A stretch of 64,000 nt of DNA from Polytrichum commune (lineage: Eukaryota > Streptophyta > Polytrichopsida > Polytrichales > Polytrichaceae). The notes beneath the pieces are model-generated. The model was not told the DNA's origin, searched no databases, and saw only the letters and a program-made list of their open reading frames with translations. Made by a program: the position numbers and the translations under genes. Of the stretch, positions 59,501-64,000 are shown one piece after another; positions within the stretch are counted from its first letter, which is position 1, and each line of letters starts with the position of its first letter. The stretch is from contig OX485803.1 in NCBI GenBank assembly GCA_950295325.1, positions 31,744,001 to 31,808,000 on the forward strand. Direction: 5' to 3'.

Positions 59501-59888
59501 ACAACCTTTAGATCCATTGGTTTAGGGTGCATCGCACTGGTTGTTGCAATTAGTCGACATAATGTTGTAATACAAGCACACAATGACTGGTAAAGGACTG
59601 AAAGTTCTACACATTCAACTACACAATGACTGGTAAGGTCCTGGACATAAGTACACAATGACACAATAAGTGGAGATGGTTTGGGAAGCTCACCTGGGCT
59701 GGACACAAGTACACCAGATACGTAGAAGGTTGAGAACGCTCACCTGGGCTGTACTCGTCATAAGTCTTTGTGGTTGCCGATTCTTCCTCCCCGTCCATGT
59801 CACGGAGATCTCTCCGCTCGTCCACTGTTGCGGGTTTAGCCAATGTTCTTTGGCTGCGGCGTCTAGGCAAAGATGGGCCATCCTTCAT
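56564..59888 (-). CDS. Transposase_24-like (Ptta/En/Spm family) protein, four exons, 383 residues
   Basis: Exons 59888-59744, 58508-58396, 57526-56726 and 56656-56564 join at GT-AG junctions in consistent phase and give one open frame from MKDGPSLPRRRSQR to a stop at 56564-56566. Exon 1 and exon 2 encode basic and acidic segments (DEEEDEDVHSLRHRS; RSRQIFKSPPKK). Exon 3 has a Pro/Gln/Trp/Met repeat (several QYPG-WMQPPQ units) and then the core with WKDQSPSS, FKNAVKRQMKTE, FIEPDQWARLCEYWSNPETEQ and NARKAVKNQSN. Q-W-x-x-L-x-x-Y-W followed by an N/R/K-rich stretch is the signature of plant Transposase_24. These accessory proteins of CACTA elements bind DNA. No catalytic nuclease residues are seen. 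The C-terminus is shorter than usual. The intact structure suggests an active or recently active unit, or domestication. Confidence 0.6.
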
Positions 59889-59913
59889 AGAGATCGAAGA
59901 TGACTTCAGCGTG

Positions 59914-61493
59914 CTGAAGTTGTCACGTCTGTAGCAGTAAACAAGAGATTACAACAGTCAACCTTCATCCCTCAATTACACTCGTCATCTTGAGATCTTC
60001 ACTCATTTAAGTTACCTATAGAAGCTCTAATGCATTAACATGATCCATCGAGAACTTAACCACAAAAAGCGTTGTATTTGCAATATGATCCACACACCTA
60101 AAGTTCCAGAACATTTTTGACTGGTTCCAAAATTGTAACAACAGTCAAATACTGATATTAGATGGGTATCTCAGATGGAGTAATCTTAACGTATCCAAGT
60201 TATCATTTGGATGAAGACCCTTCTAAACCATATTCATACTAGGGAGAATTTAGCTATGTGTGAAGATTCTTGTATGGTACATAGTGTCAAGAGACATAGA
60301 TGATCCAAAGCTTTCAGACATTCAAAGATATTTGTATGATGGTCTGGGCACTGTTTGGCTTGGAAGTGTGAGAAGGGCCACATCAGGTACAATGTGTCCT
60401 AATCAGTTGCAGGGCTCACAGTAGGTTCATTATTGCATGTGCCTCCAGTCCTTGGCTTCTGACAACACCAATAATGTACGATCCTGTGCACAGCAAAAAC
60501 CTCTCACCCAAGGTGGCAAACTTGGGTGCAGAATCTTCCGCAAAGTTTTTAAGGTAGATGGGTCTTAAAAGGTTACATTCTCCAACTAGCCCACTTCTTG
60601 TAGGATATGAAACACATTGTTAGTACAAGTTAGCAAATGCAAATCAAGGTCATAGCCAACCTCCTCATAATTTTCAGTGCTCATTGGGCTAAGTTTCCAT
60701 CCAATATCTCAATATTTCTTTCATTTGGACCATCAAGTCCACATTAGCCTCTACCTTGCGGAGGCTACCACACTCCGCCACCACTCTAGAGAATTAGTTG
60801 CTATGAATCCATCCTCATGTAATTTCAGTCCCATTAGCCTTTTTGGCTTCCCAGATATTTAAAATTAATTTCTACAGTCATACAGGTTGTCATACACGTC
60901 CTCCCCCCCCCCCAATTAATATATATATATACATATTGTTCCGATAATGGTTATCATCTCATTCAGAAAGATATATATACCACTCAAGTTTAGGTGTCCT
61001 AATAAGAACAGTAACCAAATAAGGGTTTTGTGCCTTATTTCCAACAAACGGGAGCTTAACCCTGTCACCCATACACTGTACACCCAGTGCACTCTCATGA
61101 ACAGATTCTAGAACACAAACATGGAACCAAACACATAACCTGAAACAAACACCATATATTCTGGTCGTACATTTACCCCCCCCCCCCAAAAAAAAAAAAA
61201 AAGATAAACTGTTGCCATGTGCCTTGTGAGTAAATAGCTGCAACAACACATTTGGCTTGCACAACGAGATCATAGTATTAAAAGACGAGATAGGTCATCT
61301 CGCTGTCCTCTGAACATGGAACCCTCAGCTTCATTTCTTGTCTATCTCCATTACAAGATGAGAGTGAGGGTTGATAAATGAATAGCTGACCGATTTCAGC
61401 ACTGTAAACTAATCAATTCCTAAGAAAGTGATGATAAAGCTCCAAAGCTAAGCATCAATCACCCCTGTTGATACCAAAATGTTATAGCTCACT
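59914..61493. other. non-coding stretch right of the Transposase_24-like gene
   Basis: TTCAG before 59913 could be a further splice acceptor, so a 5' UTR exon may lie in here. C11 (60903-60913) and C12 plus A-run (61176-61202) homopolymers and a short (AT)n tract at about 60919-60932 are the only features I see. Confidence 0.45.
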
Positions 61494-62285
61494 ACCAGAT
61501 TACCCCTAAACTCTAACCAACCCTCACTAACCCTAACCCTCATCCCCCAAGCTCACCCACATGTCGCCCTCAACCCTCACCACATCCCCAAACCAGATCC
61601 TCCTCAAAACCCACACATCAAGGCACCAGATTACCCCTAAACTCTAACCAACCCTCACTAACCCTAACCCTCATCCCCCAAGCTCACCCACATGTCGCCC
61701 TCAACCCTCTACCACATCCCCAAACCAAATCCTCCTCAAAACCCACACATCAAGGCACCAGATTACCCCTAAACTCTAACCAACCCTCACTAACCCTAAC
61801 CCTCATCCCCCAAGCTCACCCACATTTCGCCCTCAACCCTCACCACATCCCCAAACCAGATCCTCCTCAAAACCCACACATCAAGGCACCAGATTCCCCC
61901 TAAACTCTAACCAACCCTCACTAACCCTAACCCTCATCCCCCTTCAAGTACACATTTCGCCCTCAACCCTCACCACATCCCCAAACCAGATCCTCCTCAA
62001 AACCCACACATCAAGGCACCAGATTCCCCCTAAACTCTAACCAACCCTCACTAACCCTAACCCTCATCCCCCTTCAAGTACACATTTCGCCCTCAACCCT
62101 CACAACATCCTCAAACCAAATCCGAATCCAAACCCACCCATTGCAGTACCAGATTACCCCTAAACTCTAACCAACCCTTACTAACATCGAATCCCATCGC
62201 TCAAGAAGACCACATTTCGCCCTCAACCCTCACCACATCCCTCAACAAAATGGGAATCAAACCCTCACCCATTAAGGTACCAGAT
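61494..62285. repeat. minisatellite, six copies of a ~131-bp unit
   Basis: ACCAGATT starts units at 61494, 61625, 61757, 61888, 62018, 62148 and a partial one at 62279, a period of 130-132 bp. Each unit holds AACCCTCACTAACCCTAACC and CATTTCGCCCTCAACCCTC. The first four or five units are nearly identical and the last two are diverged, so the array grew from its left part. CCTAACCC motifs resemble telomere repeats, but the unit is not telomeric. Confidence 0.9.
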
Positions 62286-62434
62286 TTGACTCAAAACCAA
62301 CCACACAAACACACCCCTTTACCTCACCCTAAATCCTTGCACACAAACCACATCGAACTACACAAGAACACATTGAGCAGCAACAAACCCAAACCAAGAA
62401 ATCATCAAGAGTACTTACCAGCCAGTCTCGGATC

Positions 62435-62826
62435 ATGAATCCACACTCACGGTGCTGGAAAGAGGTTTCGAAACCCTACCCCAAACCATCCGGGGAGGAC
62501 ACCATCCCCTCTACAATGTCTCAGATGAGTTGACCACATCTGAGCCGCTGGTTCCAACGGCTGCGATAGCGCCACGTGCCGGCAAGTGGCCCACACGCCA
62601 GTTCCAGCCATGCGAGTATGGCTTGGACCTTCCCCGACATTCGCGGAGGTCGGAGATGAGCAAGTGCATGGAGGCCGACACGATTTACCAACGGATTTTA
62701 CCCCCCCCCCCCCCCGCCACCGATTTTACCAACCGGTATTACCCTCCGATTTTACTGACGGAATTTACCCCGGAGCAAGACGACAAGACTCCCATCCCTC
62801 AAGAAAAATCAGGCTTCAAAGACAAA
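62435..62826. other. GC-rich segment open on both strands, possible exon
   Basis: A plus-strand frame runs to AAAGACAAAGGTAAGAG, a good donor at about 62826 (PEQDDKTPIPQEKSGFKDK). A minus-strand frame from about 62669 to 62518 (MHLLISDLRECRGRS) also looks protein-like and shares the strand of the nearby transposase genes. The plus frame has no in-frame ATG at its start. A C15 run at 62701-62715 will be length-unstable. I cannot choose the strand. Confidence 0.35.
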
Positions 62827-64000
62827 GGTAAGAGACACTCACAAACTCATTGATGCTTGTTCCATTGGCCTCATCAGCTGCCTAAGTTTGGCGACGCGTT
62901 TGTCACGCTCCAGTTTGTAGGAGCACTTGTCCACGTCGCCATTGCCGTCTTCAGCAGGGATCATGCCATCCTTGGTACATTGCATCGTCGAAGGTGACGG
63001 TGTAGGTACCATGGTATTCTTTACTCAAAACTGAGGACCGTATTGGAGCCTCGTGCCTTCATCCCAATGCTGCAATACGCCAGACCGATGGAGTGCATGC
63101 TATTTAGGGGCGGGGCTCTAACGGATACATGGACTCAAGCTAGGGTTTCCTTACGCAGAGCTGCCAAATTTGAAGAACGACTAAGTAATGACTAGTGAGT
63201 CACTGTTTAACGACTTAGAAGTTGCTGTTGATTGACTAGGGAATGACTGCTGAATGACTTTCTTACGACCAATTTCTGATTATTGAAAGACTAGTGATAA
63301 TCGAACCCCTGACGAGACGCCACAACCCTATAAGCTCACAAAATGTGTTCATTCTGTTGCGTCAACCCTCTGGGCTAAGTCATGTGCATCGCCATCTTTA
63401 TTACGTGGAGGATAATTTCGCCAGGTTGGAGCTAGGAGTGTTACCCCAAAGCATGGTTAAAACATATCAATCTGTGTGCTGAAAAGATACCAACTTCCCA
63501 ACAACATGCTCGTCCCCACAAACGTCTACTCCGCATTGAATGGAGGGACCAAAGATCGGCGCATTCTCAATAATCACAATCAGATACATGTTGCCATGCT
63601 CCAGGTTTCTTTTATTCAAATGGGGTCTACTCTATAATATTCCTTAGCATGATTGGCAAATCACCTGTAGTTTAGAACTTCAGCATGTGAAATCTCAAAC
63701 TCAACCGCTGCATATGTTACTAGATGATGGTCCCCCCCCCTTACATTAGTGAACAAGGTTGCCGACTAGTGAATGACTAGTAAATGACACGGGGATGACT
63801 AGTGCATGATTGCACAGACGTGAACGACTAGTGTGTGAGTAGTCTAAGACCAGTTTATGACAGATGAACAACGACTCAATGGGTGGACACAGCCATGTTT
63901 AGGGGTCTGATATTAAAGCAGCTCATATGTGCATAGTGGCAAGCCTGCAGGTTACATGGACCATCGAAGACTCCCTCTTAGTGACAGGAGACGGCAACAA
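62827..64000. other. repeat-rich end of the window
   Basis: GACTAGTGAATGACT-like short repeats lie at 63170-63300 and 63760-63870. A partial copy of the 20846-21065 repeat is at about 63600-63715 (TCTACTCTATAA, TCTCAAACTCAACCG). A C9 run is at 63732-63740. No gene recognised. Confidence 0.5.

Larger units (their letters stand above)
50296..64000. mobile_element. probable CACTA (En/Spm) element or its remains; right end not found
   Basis: CACTACAAGAAAATCGAC at 50296 is the classic CACTA terminus. It is followed by CGACT-type motifs and a GC-rich subterminal repeat array. Further in lie a DUF8039-like exon, a HAD/FCP1-like frame and a Transposase_24-like gene, all on the minus strand. CGACTT/GACTAGTGAATGACT repeats at 63170-63300 and 63760-63870 resemble the subterminal repeats near 51050. 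I found no matching TTTTCTTGTAGTG end in the window and no main (Transposase_21-type) transposase. The element may continue past 64000, or the interior genes may be independent of the left end. Confidence 0.5.

Noticed and set aside
61494-62285. Telomeric DNA
   Set aside because: CCTAACCC is only a small part of a 131-bp unit; no tandem TTTAGGG array.

Overview
This is plant nuclear DNA. It holds one clear host gene, a two-exon RGLG-type gene (copine/vWA domain plus RING ubiquitin ligase) at 16086-17958 on the minus strand. Almost everything else I can name is transposable-element sequence. The land-plant reading rests on the RGLG gene, a Ty1/copia element primed by initiator tRNA-Met, a CACTA end beginning CACTACAAGAAAA, a plant-type Transposase_24-like gene, and short TTTAGGG interstitial repeats. 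I cannot name the species. A spore-bearing plant is possible but not shown. Base composition is AT-rich outside the GC-richer 16-21 kb and 52-63 kb parts.

Layout. 1-16 kb is gene-poor and carries small non-autonomous DNA elements: a tandemly duplicated ~230-bp MITE with a second, 941-bp TA-flanked element inside one copy (1.6-3.1 kb); a 900-bp Tc1/mariner-like element (3.95-4.85 kb); a MULE-like unit with a 183-residue AT-hook ORF, itself inserted in an older MITE (11.5-13.3 kb); and a 767-bp inverted-repeat unit (14.7-15.5 kb). RGLG and its GC-richer upstream region occupy 16-21 kb.

21682-42339 is a single 20.66-kb LTR-bounded unit on the minus strand. Its two 193-bp LTRs differ at one site. 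It has a 5-bp target duplication (CAAAC), a primer binding site touching the 5' LTR and a polypurine tract touching the 3' LTR. Copia gag-pol fills only 36.7-42.1 kb and is split by a 973-bp solo LTR. Between pol and the 3' LTR lie an antisense F-box-like reading frame, whose stop codon is one base from the pol stop, another possible solo LTR, and a degenerate ~10-kb non-LTR retrotransposon. That LINE has ORF1, a 2A-like motif, APE endonuclease, reverse transcriptase, RNase H, a Cys/His motif and a C-terminal restriction-like endonuclease-type domain, and is interrupted by a hAT-type MITE and a Mutator-type MITE.

42.3-50.3 kb again carries small elements: two MITEs with CACTA-like ends, a Harbinger-type MITE, a ~520-bp tandem duplication with a short coding remnant, and perfect hairpins. 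From 50296 to the window end there is a probable CACTA-derived region. It contains 62-bp subterminal repeats, a DUF8039-like exon, a broken HAD/FCP1-like phosphatase ORF whose predicted nucleophile is Asn, an intact four-exon 383-residue Transposase_24-like gene, a ~131-bp minisatellite, and many long G/C homopolymers. I did not find its other terminus.

The observations most worth following are the LTR unit with antisense F-box-like and LINE cargo, the dual-endonuclease 2A-bearing LINE, the CACTA-associated pseudo-phosphatase, and the MULE-borne AT-hook ORF.
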